Assembly (NCBI RefSeq): GCF_946886105.1
Contig: NZ_CAMPHV010000020.1
Location: forward strand, 1-64,000
Source: an uncultured Pseudomonas sp.
Lineage (GTDB): Bacteria; Pseudomonadota; Gammaproteobacteria; Pseudomonadales; Pseudomonadaceae
Direction: 5' to 3'
DNA length: 64,000 nucleotides
Shown here: piece by piece, positions 28,871 through 39,849 of the stretch
Layout: every line of letters begins with the position of its first letter
Position numbering within the stretch: position 1 is the stretch's first letter
The notes under the pieces: model-generated
What the model was told of the DNA's origin: nothing
What the model saw: only the letters and a program-made list of their open reading frames with translations
Database searches by the model: none
Made by a program: the position numbers and the translations under genes

Positions 28871-29893
28871 ATGACTGATCACGCCTTGTTGCTGGTCAAC
28901 CTGGGGTCTCCCGCGTCGACCGAAGTGGCTGATGTGCGGCGTTACCTCAATCAGTTCCTGATGGACCCCTATGTGATCGACCTGCCGTGGCCGGTGCGTC
29001 GCTTGCTGGTGTCGCTGATTCTACTCAAGCGCCCGGCGGCCTCGGCGCATGCCTACGCTTCGATCTGGTGGCCGGACGGCTCGCCTCTGGTGGTGCTGAG
29101 CAAGCGTCTGCAAGCGGCGATGCACGGTCACTGGCCGCATGGCCCGGTGGCCTTGGCGATGCGTTATGGCGAGCCCTCGATCGAGACGGTACTGGTCGAG
29201 TTGGCGGGGCAGGGCGTCAAACAGGTGACCCTGGCGCCCTTGTACCCGCAGTTCGCCGACAGCACCGTGACCACGGTTATCGAGGAGGCGCTGCGCGTGG
29301 TGCGCGAACGCAAGCTCGACTTGCGTTTCGCCATCCTGCGACCGTTCTACGACCAGCCGGAATACCTCGATGCCCTGGTGGACAGCGCCAAGCCCTACCT
29401 CGAGCAGGATTTCGATCACCTGCTGCTCAGCTATCACGGCTTGCCCGAGCGCCATCTGCACAAGCTCGACCCCAGCGGCCACTGCCTGAAAGGCTCGGAC
29501 TGCTGCCGCACGGCGCCGCCCGAGGTGCTCGCCACCTGCTACCGCGCGCAATGCCTGCGCAGCGCCGAAGCCTTTGCCGCGCGCATGGGGCTGCGCCCGG
29601 AGCAGTGGTCGGTATCCTTCCAGTCCCGTCTGGGGCGGGCCAAGTGGATCGAACCCTACACCGAAACGCGGCTGGACGAACTGGCCAAGCAGGGCGTGAA
29701 GAAGCTGTTGGTGATGTGCCCGGCGTTCGTTGCCGACTGCATCGAAACCCTGGAGGAAATCGGCGATCGCGGCCGCGAACAGTTCGTCGCGGCCGGCGGC
29801 GAAAGCTTGCAACTGGTGCCCTGCCTGAACGATCACCCGAGTTGGGCGGCCGCCTTGCGAACACTGAGCGAGCGCGCGCCGCTGATGCTCTGA
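28871..29893 (+). CDS. hemH: ferrochelatase
   Basis: Inserts ferrous iron into protoporphyrin IX, the last step of heme b synthesis. The ATG at 28871 ([14 protein letters not shown]) has an AGGAAAA ribosome site; the longer frame would start inside the epimerase gene. Active-site His in [12 protein letters not shown] and Glu in the CIETLEEIG helix are present; 340 residues. Mechanistically linked to hemA at 3.6 kb although unlinked in operon. Confidence 0.96.
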   Translation: MTDHALLLVNLGSPASTEVADVRRYLNQFLMDPYVIDLPWPVRRLLVSLILLKRPAASAHAYASIWWPDGSPLVVLSKRLQAAMHGHWPHGPVALAMRYGEPSIETVLVELAGQGVKQVTLAPLYPQFADSTVTTVIEEALRVVRERKLDLRFAILRPFYDQPEYLDALVDSAKPYLEQDFDHLLLSYHGLPERHLHKLDPSGHCLKGSDCCRTAPPEVLATCYRAQCLRSAEAFAARMGLRPEQWSVSFQSRLGRAKWIEPYTETRLDELAKQGVKKLLVMCPAFVADCIETLEEIGDRGREQFVAAGGESLQLVPCLNDHPSWAAALRTLSERAPLML

Positions 29894-29898
29894 GTAGT

Positions 29899-29982
29899 GC
29901 CTGGCGAGCATTCGTCCGAAAGGATGCACTGCATTCGCCAGGCTGATAACGCCTTCGGGCGATACTCGGCACAGGCGTTATC
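29899..29982. terminator. two adjacent hairpins after hemH
   Basis: GCCTGGCGA (29899-29907) pairs with TCGCCAGGC (29935-29943); GATAACGCC (29945-29953) pairs with GGCGTTATC (29974-29982). They are back to back with one base between. No T run follows, so termination is uncertain; they may be repeat remnants. Confidence 0.5.
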
Positions 29983-30045
29983 GGCCTAAGCTGGGGGCAC
30001 TTTCAACCGTCGCGCATCGCGTAAGCGGTGCCGAGGAGACCGCCA

Positions 30046-31431
30046 GTGCCCAACAATAATAACGGCTATCCCTCCAGTACCCGCGCCTGGGTCACTGTCA
30101 TCATCCTGATGGTGGCCTACGTGCTGTCCTTTATCGACCGGCAGATTCTCAACCTGCTGGTGGCGCCGATCCGCCGCGACCTGATGATCAGCGATACCCA
30201 GATGAGCCTGCTGATGGGCCTGTCCTTCGCCCTGTTCTATACCGTGTGTGGCATCCCCCTGGGGCGCATGGCCGATACCCGCAGTCGCCGTGGGCTGATC
30301 GCCATCGGCATCCTGTTCTGGAGCGCGGCCACCGCCGCCTGTGGCATGGCCAAGCTGTACTGGCAGTTCCTGATTTGCCGGATCGGCGTCGGTGTCGGCG
30401 AAGCAGCCTTGTCGCCGGCGGCCTATTCGCTGATCGCCGACAGCTTCCCCGCGGAACGCCGCGCCACCGCGATCAGCGTTTATTCGATGGGTGTGTATCT
30501 GGGCTCGGGCCTGGCCTTTCTGTTCGGCGGCCTGGTGATCAAACTGGCCTCGGCCCAGGGCGACGTGCTGTTGCCGGTGCTCGGCGAAGTGCGGCCCTGG
30601 CAGTTGATCTTTCTCGCCCTGGGCGCCGCCGGGGTGCTCTTCACTCTGCTGATGCTGGCGGTCAAGGAGCCGGCGCGGCGCGGCGTCGGTGCCGGCGTGG
30701 CAGTGCCGCTGGCGGACGTCGGGCGCTATATTCGCGCCAACAAGCGCACCGTGCTCTGCCACAACTTCGGTTTCGCCGGCCTGGCGTTCGCCGGCTACGG
30801 CAGTGCGGCCTGGATTCCGACCTTCTTTATCCGCACCTATGGTTGGGACGCCGGCCAGGTCGGTATCGTCTACGGCATCATAGTGGCGCTGTTCGGTTGC
30901 CTGGGCATCGTCTTCGGTGGGCGTCTGGCCGACTGGATGGCCAAGCGCGGCCGTAGCGACGCCAATATGCGCGTCGGCCTGTATGCCGCCATCGGCGCCG
31001 TGCCCTTCGTGCTGCTATTCCCATTGATGGAAACCGCGCTCTGGGCGGCGATTCTCACCGCCCCTGCGGTGTTCTTCCTGAGCATGCCGTTTGGCGTGGC
31101 GCCTGCGGCCATTCAGGAAATCATGCCCAACTCGATGCGCGGCCAGGCCTCGGCGATCTATCTGTTCGTCATCACCCTGATCGGCCTGGGCATAGGCCCG
31201 ACCGCCGTGGCGCTGGTGACCGACTACGTATTCGCCGACGATCAGGCGCTACGTTACTCGCTGCTGATCGTTACCAGTCTCGCCGTGTTCAGCTCGGTCG
31301 TGCTGCTGAGCATGAGCCTCAAACCCTATCGCGACAGCGTGGTGCGCTTGCAGCAATGGGCGGCCAGTCCGGCCAGCCACAAAGTGGCCCCGGCTTTAGC
31401 CGTGGGGCGGATGCAATCCGGGGATGCCTGA
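30046..31431 (+). CDS. MFS transporter
   Basis: 461 residues with 12 predicted membrane segments. The loop 2-3 signature GIPLGRMADTRSRRGLI and the YVLSFIDRQILNLL first helix place it among the organic-acid/aromatic MFS permeases (spinster-like). GTG at 30046 was chosen because GAGGAG lies 7 bp before it; a GTG 18 bp upstream lacks a ribosome site. Substrate unknown. The last residues (GRMQSGDA) are read from a REP repeat, suggesting that the repeat extended the C-terminus. Confidence 0.88.
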   Translation: MPNNNNGYPSSTRAWVTVIILMVAYVLSFIDRQILNLLVAPIRRDLMISDTQMSLLMGLSFALFYTVCGIPLGRMADTRSRRGLIAIGILFWSAATAACGMAKLYWQFLICRIGVGVGEAALSPAAYSLIADSFPAERRATAISVYSMGVYLGSGLAFLFGGLVIKLASAQGDVLLPVLGEVRPWQLIFLALGAAGVLFTLLMLAVKEPARRGVGAGVAVPLADVGRYIRANKRTVLCHNFGFAGLAFAGYGSAAWIPTFFIRTYGWDAGQVGIVYGIIVALFGCLGIVFGGRLADWMAKRGRSDANMRVGLYAAIGAVPFVLLFPLMETALWAAILTAPAVFFLSMPFGVAPAAIQEIMPNSMRGQASAIYLFVITLIGLGIGPTAVALVTDYVFADDQALRYSLLIVTSLAVFSSVVLLSMSLKPYRDSVVRLQQWAASPASHKVAPALAVGRMQSGDA

Positions 31432-31529
31432 GGGCCGATATCGGCAGCGGCCATAAGTCCGCTCCCGGATTTCATCCGGGCTACGGGATGGCCGCGATCA
31501 GGCTTCCGTAGCCCGGATGAAATCCGGGA
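31402..31529. repeat. three-part REP cluster overlapping the MFS 3' end
   Basis: A degenerate GTGGGGCGGATGCAATCCGGGG, then CTCCCGGATTTCATCCGGGCTAC (ending 31484), then GTAGCCCGGATGAAATCCGGGAA (from 31508). The first unit is translated as the end of the MFS protein. Confidence 0.8.
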
Positions 31530-31588
31530 AGTCTTTCGGCTAAGGCGTTTACCACTGCGATAGTGGTAGGCGCCCCAGCCCAACGAAA

Positions 31589-32857
31589 TCAGGCCGCCGG
31601 CTCTTCGCTCAGCGCCTTGCTGCGCCAGCCTTTGCCACCCGGCAGCAGCAGGTTGAGCAGGATGGCGATGATGCCGCACAGCGAGATGCCTTTGAGGCTG
31701 ATATCGCCGGCGCCGATCACCATGCCGCCGATGCCGAACACCAGGGTCACTGCGACTATCACCAGGTTGCGTGCCTCGGACAGGTCGACCTGATGACGGA
31801 TCAGGGTGTTCAAGCCGACCACGGCGATGGAGCCGAACAGCAGGCAGAGAATGCCGCCCATCACCGGCACCGGAATGCTCAGCAGCACCGCGCCGAACTT
31901 GCCGATAAACGCCAGCACCATAGCGATCACCGCCGCCCAGACCATCACCTTGGGGTTGAAGTTCTTGGTCAGCATCACCGCGCCCGTGACTTCCGAGTAG
32001 GTGGTGTTCGGTGGGCCGCCGAGCAGGCCCGCCGCCGAGGTGGCCAGGCCATCGCCGAGCAGGGTGCGGTGCAGGCCGGGCTGTTTCAGGTAGTTCTTGC
32101 CGGTTACGGTGCCGATCGCCAGCACGTCGCCGATATGTTCGATGGCTGGCGCGATGGCCACCGGCAGGATGAACAGAATCGCCCCCCAGTGCAGCTCCGG
32201 CGCGACGAAATTCGGCAGCGCCAGCCAAGGTGCGGCGGCCACCGGGCTGAAGTCGACCACGCCGAACAACCAGGCCAGCGTATAGCCCACGGCGATGCCG
32301 CAGAGGATCGGGATCAGGCGGAAGATGCCGCGGCCGATCACCGCGACCAGCAGGGTGGTGATCAGCGCCGGTAGGGAAATCATCAGGGCGATATCGTTTG
32401 GCACCAGTTGCGCGCTGCCGTCGCCGGCCTTGCCCATGGCCATATTCGCCGCCACGGGCGCCAGGCCCAGGCCGATCGCCATGATCACCGGGCCTATCAC
32501 CACCGGCGGCAGCAGGCGGTCGATAAAACCGGTGCCTTTGAGCTTCACCGCCGCGGCCAGCAGCAGATAGGCGAAACCGGCGGCGACCAGGCCGCCGAGG
32601 GTGGCGGGCAAACCGAAGTCGCTTTTCGCCGCCAGGATCGGCGCGATAAAGGCGAAGGAGGAGGCTAGGAACACCGGTACCTGGTTCTTCGTCACCAGAT
32701 GAAAGATCAGGGTGCCGAGGCCGGCGGTGAACAGCGCCACGTTCGGGTCCATACCGGTGATCAGCGGCATCAGCACCAGAGCGCCGAAAGCCACGAACAA
32801 CATCTGCGAGCCGGCCAGGGCCTGGCGCCAGGTTGCATCTTGCATGTGATCCTGCAT
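31589..32857 (-). CDS. uraA: uracil permease (NCS2 family)
   Basis: 422 residues, inner-membrane uracil:proton symporter with 14 hydrophobic spans. Family signature PAIEHIGDVLAIG with the functional Glu, and GGPPNTTYSEVTGAVMLTKNFNPKVM. It starts 2 bp after the upp stop, so import and phosphoribosylation of uracil are made together. Confidence 0.95.
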   Translation of the reverse strand: MQDHMQDATWRQALAGSQMLFVAFGALVLMPLITGMDPNVALFTAGLGTLIFHLVTKNQVPVFLASSFAFIAPILAAKSDFGLPATLGGLVAAGFAYLLLAAAVKLKGTGFIDRLLPPVVIGPVIMAIGLGLAPVAANMAMGKAGDGSAQLVPNDIALMISLPALITTLLVAVIGRGIFRLIPILCGIAVGYTLAWLFGVVDFSPVAAAPWLALPNFVAPELHWGAILFILPVAIAPAIEHIGDVLAIGTVTGKNYLKQPGLHRTLLGDGLATSAAGLLGGPPNTTYSEVTGAVMLTKNFNPKVMVWAAVIAMVLAFIGKFGAVLLSIPVPVMGGILCLLFGSIAVVGLNTLIRHQVDLSEARNLVIVAVTLVFGIGGMVIGAGDISLKGISLCGIIAILLNLLLPGGKGWRSKALSEEPAA

Positions 32858-32859
32858 GT

Positions 32860-33498
32860 TCAGGCGTCCTTTTGCTTGGTGCCGAAGATTTTGTCGCCGG
32901 CATCGCCGAGGCCGGGAATGATGTAGCCGTGTTCGTTGAGACGTTGATCGATCGAGGCGGTGAAGATGGTCACATCCGGGTGGGCATCGGCCACCGCCCT
33001 AATCCCTTCGGGGGCGGCGACCAGCACCATGGCGCGGATCTCCTTGCAGCCGGCGCGTTTCAGCAGATCGATGGTGGCGACCATGGAGCCGCCGGTGGCG
33101 AGCATCGGGTCGATGATCATCGCCAGGCGCTCGTCGATTTCCGGCACCAGTTTTTCCAGGTAGGTATGCGCTTGCAGGGTTTCCTCGTTACGCGCCACGC
33201 CCACGGCGCTGACCTTGGCGCCGGGGATTAAACTGAGCACGCCATCGAGCATGCCGATACCGGCGCGCAGGATCGGCACCACGGTGATCTTCTTGCCGGA
33301 AATCTTCTCCACCTGCACCGGGCCTGACCAGCCTTGGATCTCGTAGTTTTCCAGCGGCAGATCCTTGGTCGCTTCGTAGGTCAGCAGCGCACCGACTTCC
33401 TGGGCCAGCTCGCGGAAATTCTTCGTGCTGATATCGGCGCGGCGCATCAGACCGAGTTTATGGCGGATCAGCGGATGGCGGATCTCGTGGATGGGCAT
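32860..33498 (-). CDS. upp: uracil phosphoribosyltransferase
   Basis: Makes UMP from uracil and PRPP. 212 residues; PRPP-binding loop [21 protein letters not shown], uracil-binding C-terminus [16 protein letters not shown]. First gene of upp-uraA. Length and motifs are standard. The 250 bp between it and hpt carries both divergent promoters. Confidence 0.97.
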   Translation of the reverse strand: MPIHEIRHPLIRHKLGLMRRADISTKNFRELAQEVGALLTYEATKDLPLENYEIQGWSGPVQVEKISGKKITVVPILRAGIGMLDGVLSLIPGAKVSAVGVARNEETLQAHTYLEKLVPEIDERLAMIIDPMLATGGSMVATIDLLKRAGCKEIRAMVLVAAPEGIRAVADAHPDVTIFTASIDQRLNEHGYIIPGLGDAGDKIFGTKQKDA

Positions 33499-33749
33499 GG
33501 CTGAGGTCTCCAGCGGGGAGTGCGAAAAGTTGGCATAACAGGCCTGTAGATTAAAGCATTGGCCATGTGCTTATCTGCGCCGACTGCGGGTAATTTGCTC
33601 AATTAACGGCTAAATTTCGCCTATCGCCGCTAAGTGACGGGCAACGCTTGCCCTGTTCGATGCGGATGGGTACCTTTGCCGGCTTTTATTTTGACGTATC
33701 GATCAGGTTTTCTGCTTGGTGCGGCGTCATCCACTGAAGAGGAAACAGC

Positions 33750-34307
33750 ATGCCCGCCGATCTCGCGCATATCCGCCAAGTCATGGCCGAAGCCGATTGC
33801 CTGTACAACGAGGCCGAAGTGGAAGCGGCCATCGAACGCATGGCCACGACCATCAACAGCCAGTTGGCCGAGAGCAACCCCGTGGTGTTCTGCGTGATGA
33901 ACGGCGGCCTGATCTTCACCGGCAAGCTGCTGCCCAAACTCAACTTCCCGCTGGAGCTGTCCTACCTGCATGCCACCCGCTACCGCAACGAAACCAGCGG
34001 TGGCGAGCTGTTCTGGAAGGCCAAGCCGGAAATCTCCTTTATCGACCGCGACGTGCTGATCATCGACGACATCCTCGACGAAGGTCATACCCTGGGCGCG
34101 ATCATCGACTTCTGCCACCACGCTGGCGCCCGCGCGGTGCACACCGCCGTGCTGATCGACAAGGACCACCAACGCAAGGCGCGCCCGGACCTGAAAGCCG
34201 ATTTCGTTGGCCTGCCGTGCATCGACCGCTACATCTTCGGCTACGGCATGGACTACAAGGGCTATTGGCGCAATGCGCCGGGGATCTACGCGGTCAAGGG
34301 CCTATGA
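33750..34307 (+). CDS. hpt: hypoxanthine-guanine phosphoribosyltransferase
   Basis: 185 residues. Purine salvage: hypoxanthine/guanine plus PRPP. PRPP loop VLIIDDILDEGHTLGAIIDF with the acidic pair, VMNGGLIFTGKLL early motif, and LPCIDRYIFGYGMDYKGYWRN at the base site. Shine-Dalgarno GAGGAAA before the ATG. It ends with an ATGA overlap into the cupin gene and is divergent from upp-uraA, which groups nucleobase salvage here. Confidence 0.94.
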   Translation: MPADLAHIRQVMAEADCLYNEAEVEAAIERMATTINSQLAESNPVVFCVMNGGLIFTGKLLPKLNFPLELSYLHATRYRNETSGGELFWKAKPEISFIDRDVLIIDDILDEGHTLGAIIDFCHHAGARAVHTAVLIDKDHQRKARPDLKADFVGLPCIDRYIFGYGMDYKGYWRNAPGIYAVKGL

Positions 34308-34777
34308 GCGCACCGCGGTTTCTCGATCAGCAGCTGTTCGGCGAGCTGGCCGCTCAAGCCGCAGCAAGCCCACGCCAGCGCCAGCACCATAACTTCCATC
34401 AGATGGAAGAGCCCTGCCACCGCATGGCGGTGGGCTTGCAGCCGGATACCTATATTCCGCCGCATCGCCACCTTGCAGCCGACAAGGCCGAAGCCCTGCT
34501 GGTACTCAAGGGCCGACTGGGTCTGCTGATTTTCAACGAGGCGGGCGAGGTGCTGGAGCGGCGCGTGCTGCAAGCCGGCGGCGATTGCATCGGCGTCGAC
34601 CTGCCACCGGGCGTTTTTCATGCGCTGGTGGTGCTGGAGGCCGATAGCATTCTGTTCGAATGCAAGGCCGGGCCCTATAAACCCGTAGGTGAGGGCGAGT
34701 TGGCCAGCTGGGCGCCGCGCGAAGGCGAGCCCGGTGTAAGCGAATACAAGGCCTGGATGCGCGCGCAATTTATGTAG
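34304..34777 (+). CDS. WbuC-family cupin protein
   Basis: 157 residues. Single cupin barrel with metal motif YIPPHRHLAADKAEALLVLKG and later GVFHALVVLE; ends FECKAGPYKPV as in WbuC proteins. Enzymatic role unknown. ATGA overlap with hpt implies coupling. The stop codon TAG is the beginning of a GTAGCC repeat. Confidence 0.87.
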   Translation: MSAPRFLDQQLFGELAAQAAASPRQRQHHNFHQMEEPCHRMAVGLQPDTYIPPHRHLAADKAEALLVLKGRLGLLIFNEAGEVLERRVLQAGGDCIGVDLPPGVFHALVVLEADSILFECKAGPYKPVGEGELASWAPREGEPGVSEYKAWMRAQFM

Positions 34778-34942
34778 CCCGAATAAGCCTTAGGCGCAAT
34801 CCGGGAGCTGTGGTGCATGCGCAGGTTTCCCCGGATTGCGCTGGCGCTTATCCAGGCTACGGATTGCGCGCTCCTGTAGCCCGGATGCAATCCGGGAAAT
34901 GCTAGCGCCGCGTAAATCTCTCCCGGATTTCATCCGGGCTAC
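34774..34942. repeat. double REP cluster filling the cupin-SulP gap
   Basis: First pair: GTAGCCCGAATAAGCCTTAGG (34774) facing GCGCTTATCCAGGCTAC (ends 34860). Second pair: GTAGCCCGGATGCAATCCGGG (34876) facing CCCGGATTTCATCCGGGCTAC (ends 34942). The cluster supplies the TAG stops of both convergent genes and leaves no other spacer. Confidence 0.87.
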
Positions 34943-36690
34943 GAGAGAACTTCCCCATCGTCCTTCGGCGTCAGCCAGCGCAGGGCTTTTTCCCTGGCCT
35001 GAACCAGGTCGTGCACGTAGGCCAATTGTCCTTCGATGCGCTGGATGCCCGCGCGGCGCAGTTGCAGGCGCACCTGGGGCGTGGGGCCGCTGAGCACCAG
35101 GCCGACGTTCTGTTCGCGGTAGTCGCGCAGTACGTTGTTCAGCGCCGCCAGGGCGGTCATATCCAATAGCGGCACGGCGCTGAGGTCGACGATCACCACC
35201 TTGACCCCTGGGGTGAAGCGGCGCAGCACGCTCAGGGCCTTTTCCGCGGCGCCGAAGAACAACGGGCCGCGGATCGCATAGACCAACACATGCTCCGGCA
35301 AGTCGCTCAGCGCCTGGTGAAAATGCCGAGGCAGGCTTTCCGTATCGGTCAGGTCGCTCATACGTTTGATGAACAGACCGGCTGCCAGCAACAGGCCGAC
35401 GCCGACCGCCAGCACCATATCGAACAGCACCGTGAGGGTCAGGCAGGTGAGCAGCACCAGCACGTCGTTGCGCGGGGCGATGCGCAGGGTGTGGCGCACA
35501 TGCCGCGCTTCGCTCATGTTCCACGCCACCATCAACAACAGGGCGGCCAGCGCGGCCATCGGCAGGTAACTGAACAGCGGCGCGAGAAACACGATGGCGA
35601 TCAGTACCACGGCCGAATGAATCACCGCGGCCACTGGCGAGAATGCACCGGCGCGCACGTTGGCCGCGCTGCGGGCGATGGCGGCGGTGGCGGTGATGCC
35701 GCCGAACAGCGGGGCGACCAGGTTGCCGATGCCCTGGCCGATCAACTCGCCATTGGGGTCGTGCTTGCTGCCGGTCATGCCGTCGGCGACCACCGCGCAG
35801 AGCAGCGACTCGATCGCCCCGAGCATGGCGATGGCAAACGCCGGGGCGAGCAGCTGGCGCACCAGCTCGAAGCTCAGTTGCAAGGGTTGGCCATCCGCGC
35901 CGGGCAATTGCCAGGGCCAGGCGAAGCTCGGCAGAAACGGTGGAATGCCGGCATGCGCGACACCGTCCAGGCTGTAGCTGAAGCGCTCGCCGAGGGTCGC
36001 CACCGGCAGACCCATGGACTCCAGCATCAGGCTCAGCAACGCGCCCAGGGTCAGCGCCACCAGGTGACCGGGAATTTTCGGCACCCAGCGCGGCCAGATC
36101 AACAGTACTGCCAGACACACCAGCGCCACCAGGCTGTCGCCCAGCTGCAGGCTGGGCAACGCGTGCAACAGCGCGTTGAGCTGCTCGACGTAGTTGTTCG
36201 GCTGGGAGGCCAGGCTCAAGCCCAGCAGATCCTTGATCTGCAAAGTGGCGATGACGATGCCGATGCCGGCGGTGAAACCCAGGGTCACCGGGTAGGGGAT
36301 GAATTCGATCAGCCGGCCGGCGCGCAGCAGGCCGAGCGTGATCAGGATCAACCCGGCCATCAGCGTGCACAACAGCAAACCGCCGAGGCCGAACTGCTGA
36401 GTGATCGGCAGCAGAATCACTACGAAGGCCGCGGTCGGACCGGACACATTGAAGCGCGAGCCGCCGCACAGGGCGATCAGCGCGCCCGCCACAAGCACCG
36501 TATAGAGGCCGTGTTGCGGCGCCACACCGACCGCGATCGCCAGGGCCATAGCCAGCGGAATGGCGATAATGCCGACCGTCAGGCCGGCGCTCAGGTCGCC
36601 ACGCAGATGCTTCCAGGAGTAGCCGCCGCGCAGGCTCTGACGCAAGGCGGCAAATAGCACGGGTTGGGCTGGCAGCATGATGGCATCCAC
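34939..36690 (-). CDS. SulP-family anion transporter with STAS domain
   Basis: 583 residues. The N-terminal 400 residues form the membrane core with the SulP signature (GIIAIPLAMALAIAVGVAPQHGLYTVL; NVSGPTAAFVVIL); the C-terminal STAS domain (VKVVIVDLSAVPLLDMTALAALNNVL) carries the Asp-x-Ser-like loop. Substrate is sulfate, bicarbonate or dicarboxylate (DauA-like); it cannot be decided. An ATG at codon 5 is an alternative start. Its stop TAG belongs to the REP. Confidence 0.93.
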   Translation of the reverse strand: MDAIMLPAQPVLFAALRQSLRGGYSWKHLRGDLSAGLTVGIIAIPLAMALAIAVGVAPQHGLYTVLVAGALIALCGGSRFNVSGPTAAFVVILLPITQQFGLGGLLLCTLMAGLILITLGLLRAGRLIEFIPYPVTLGFTAGIGIVIATLQIKDLLGLSLASQPNNYVEQLNALLHALPSLQLGDSLVALVCLAVLLIWPRWVPKIPGHLVALTLGALLSLMLESMGLPVATLGERFSYSLDGVAHAGIPPFLPSFAWPWQLPGADGQPLQLSFELVRQLLAPAFAIAMLGAIESLLCAVVADGMTGSKHDPNGELIGQGIGNLVAPLFGGITATAAIARSAANVRAGAFSPVAAVIHSAVVLIAIVFLAPLFSYLPMAALAALLLMVAWNMSEARHVRHTLRIAPRNDVLVLLTCLTLTVLFDMVLAVGVGLLLAAGLFIKRMSDLTDTESLPRHFHQALSDLPEHVLVYAIRGPLFFGAAEKALSVLRRFTPGVKVVIVDLSAVPLLDMTALAALNNVLRDYREQNVGLVLSGPTPQVRLQLRRAGIQRIEGQLAYVHDLVQAREKALRWLTPKDDGEVLS

Positions 36691-36861
36691 GGTGGTTGAT
36701 CGCAGTATAGGTGTTGCGATTCAGGCATAGGGGCGACCTAAGTCGCCTGTTTTAGTCCCTATTGACCGTGTTACACAACCCGGCTTGTTCGCACGCGTTG
36801 AGCCTTGGGCCTGGCCAGGGGTAAACTGCCGCCCCCCGAGGCCCGGTAGCTGGAGTTGAGC

Positions 36862-37149
36862 ATGCGTAAAGACAAGAAGCAGGTAATTGGCGAAGAAATC
36901 ACGGACGAGTCGATCAAGCTGTTTCTGGCAGTGGAGCCGGCCGACGCCACGCCACCGTCGCTGCACAAACTGATCAAGGCCTATCGCGGTCTGCGGATCG
37001 ACGACTTCGAGCGCTTCGTCGGCTTCTTCGTCGAAGCGGGTTATGACCTCGGTGCGACCGACGCACAAGGCAAGGATTTCATCGCCTTGATCGAGGACCA
37101 GCGCTTCGCCGAACCCTATATCGAAGTGGTCAAAGCAGCCCGCGGTTGA
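36862..37149 (+). CDS. PA4642-family conserved small protein
   Basis: 95 residues, MRKDKKQVIGEEITDESIKLFL through RFAEPYIEVVKAARG; acidic, soluble, no known catalytic motif. Pattern agrees with the conserved Pseudomonas family recalled as PA4642. GGAG lies 9 bp before the ATG at 36862. Stands alone, divergent from SulP. Confidence 0.8.
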   Translation: MRKDKKQVIGEEITDESIKLFLAVEPADATPPSLHKLIKAYRGLRIDDFERFVGFFVEAGYDLGATDAQGKDFIALIEDQRFAEPYIEVVKAARG

Positions 37150-37190
37150 GGTCTTATTGATGTCGGCGCCTAGGTTGGGTTCACCAGCCC

Positions 37191-37440
37191 GTAGGTTGGG
37201 TTAGCGGCGATCCACGTTAGCTACCGGCAATACGGTAGTTGAACGCCGCGTAACCCAACAAGACGCCAGCGCAGTGTTCCGGTACGACCTGGGATAGCCG
37301 GGTCTGCCGATACCCATGCTGCCGAGCGGTATGACAAATGCCCAATCTTCCTCAACACCGCAACGACCTTGTTGGGTTACGCGGCGGCCGATGGTGATAT
37401 CGCTGCCTGAATCGCGATAGTCGCCGCTAACCCAACCTAC
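37191..37440. repeat. GTAGGTTGGGTTAG element, copy 2 (250 bp, nested inverted repeats)
   Basis: Perfect 20-bp terminal inverted repeats GTAGGTTGGGTTAGCGGCGA (37191-37210) and its complement (37421-37440). Inside, CGCCGCGTAACCCAACAAG (37244-37262) and its perfect complement (37368-37386). The right end provides the TAG stop of the DUF58 gene. Same layout as 17768-17944. Confidence 0.9.
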
Positions 37441-38768
37441 AGCACCCCGGCCTTTTTCCACGCCAGATAGCGGCTCACCAGTTCCGGGCCGAGTTCGCTG
37501 GGGCGGGCGTCGAGCACCGGGACGTTATGCGCGGCCAGGCGCTCGTGCAACGTGTCGCGGGCATTCAGGTAGTCGAGGGTGCCGCAATAGCTCAGCGCCG
37601 TCTCGAAGTCGCGTACCGGGTTCTGCCGCACCTCATCCAATATCTCCTCACGCAGGCTGGCGATCAGCACGCGGTGTTGGCGGCCGATGCGCTTGACCGC
37701 ATTGAGCAGCTCCTGATCGTCTTCGTCGCGCAGGTTGGTCACCAGCACCACCAGGGCACGGCGCCGTTGCCGGCTGAGCAGGGTATCGGCGGCGCTGGCG
37801 AAGTCGGCCGGCAGCTGCGTGCTATGCAGGTCGTATACGGCATTGAGCAGTACATTGAGCTGGGCCGAGCCCTTGACCGGTGGCAGGAAGCGTTTCTGCT
37901 CGCTGGCGAAAGTCGCCAGGCCCACCGCATCGCCCTGGCGCAGAGCCACGTAGCTGAGCAGCAAGCTGGCGTTGAGGGCGTGATCGAAGTGCGAGAGTTC
38001 GCCGTCCTGATTGCGCATGCGCCGACCGCAGTCGAGCAGGAAGATGATCTGCTGGTCACGCTCGTCCTGGTATTCCCGAGCGATCGGCGTGCGTTTGCGC
38101 GCCGTGGCCTTCCAGTCGATCTGACGCAGAGTGTCGCCATCACGAAATTCGCGCAGTTGATGGAACTCCAGGCCCAGGCCGCGACGCTGGCGTTGGCGCA
38201 CGCCTAGCTGGCTCAGCCAATCGTCGACCGCCATCAGTTGCGCGCCGTACAGGCGGGCGAAGTCCGGGTAGACGCGGGTTTCTCCAGGCAGGTCGAGGTA
38301 GCGTCGCGAATGCCATAGCCGCAAGGGGCTAGGCAGTTGGACTTCGCAACGGGGAAAGACGAAGTGGCCACGCGCCAGTGGCCGTACCCGGTAGCCGACC
38401 TGGGTCTGCTCGCCCGGATGCAGCTCGACGCGCAGCGGCAAATGCTCGAAGGCCATATCGCCCGGCAGATGGTCGAACACCTGCACGGCGAGGCTGCTGG
38501 TGTAGGTGTGGTGCAGGCATAGCTGCACCTCACTCCAACGGCCCAGCGGCAAGTTGCCGGGCAGTTGCCGCTCGATGCGCGGCGACGGCAGGCGGCGCAG
38601 CAGGCCTGCGTCGACCAGCGCGGCAGCGAGCAGCACCAACAATGCCGCCCACCATATGGCGTGCAGGCTTTGCGGGATGCGCAGGTCCAGTGCGGTCAGG
38701 GCGCCGAGCAGGATCGCCAGTCCCAGCAGGCTGCCGAGGAGCGCCAGTAGCGCGCGGGAAGGCTTCAC
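37437..38768 (-). CDS. DUF58 domain protein (MoxR-associated)
   Basis: 443 residues from GTG at 38768 (VKPSRALLALLGSLLG); no ATG fits between the MoxR stop and the first membrane span. Two N-terminal membrane segments, then the DUF58 core: DWLSQLGVRQRQRRGLGLEFHQLREFRDGDTLRQIDWKATAR in pieces, followed by a vWA-like region (IIFLLDCGRRM). Works with MoxR AAA ATPases, probably in envelope stress or metal insertion. Last gene of the operon; its stop lies in a repeat. Confidence 0.9.
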   Translation of the reverse strand: MKPSRALLALLGSLLGLAILLGALTALDLRIPQSLHAIWWAALLVLLAAALVDAGLLRRLPSPRIERQLPGNLPLGRWSEVQLCLHHTYTSSLAVQVFDHLPGDMAFEHLPLRVELHPGEQTQVGYRVRPLARGHFVFPRCEVQLPSPLRLWHSRRYLDLPGETRVYPDFARLYGAQLMAVDDWLSQLGVRQRQRRGLGLEFHQLREFRDGDTLRQIDWKATARKRTPIAREYQDERDQQIIFLLDCGRRMRNQDGELSHFDHALNASLLLSYVALRQGDAVGLATFASEQKRFLPPVKGSAQLNVLLNAVYDLHSTQLPADFASAADTLLSRQRRRALVVLVTNLRDEDDQELLNAVKRIGRQHRVLIASLREEILDEVRQNPVRDFETALSYCGTLDYLNARDTLHERLAAHNVPVLDARPSELGPELVSRYLAWKKAGVL

Positions 38769-38793
38769 GCGCCGATACCTGTGGTCGATGCAT

Positions 38794-39845
<1,052 letters not shown>

Positions 39846-39849
<4 letters not shown>

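Noticed and set aside
29899..29982. Double hairpin after hemH as a phage attachment site
   Set aside because: No integrase, tRNA 3' end or direct repeat is nearby; it is simply two adjacent inverted repeats.
30028..30045. Upstream GTG as start of the MFS transporter
   Set aside because: The GAGGAG ribosome site lies downstream of it and is correctly spaced only for the GTG at 30046.
34790..36469. 559-codon minus-strand frame
   Set aside because: Shadow of the SulP gene in a different frame, Arg/Gly/Ala-rich, with no membrane pattern of its own.
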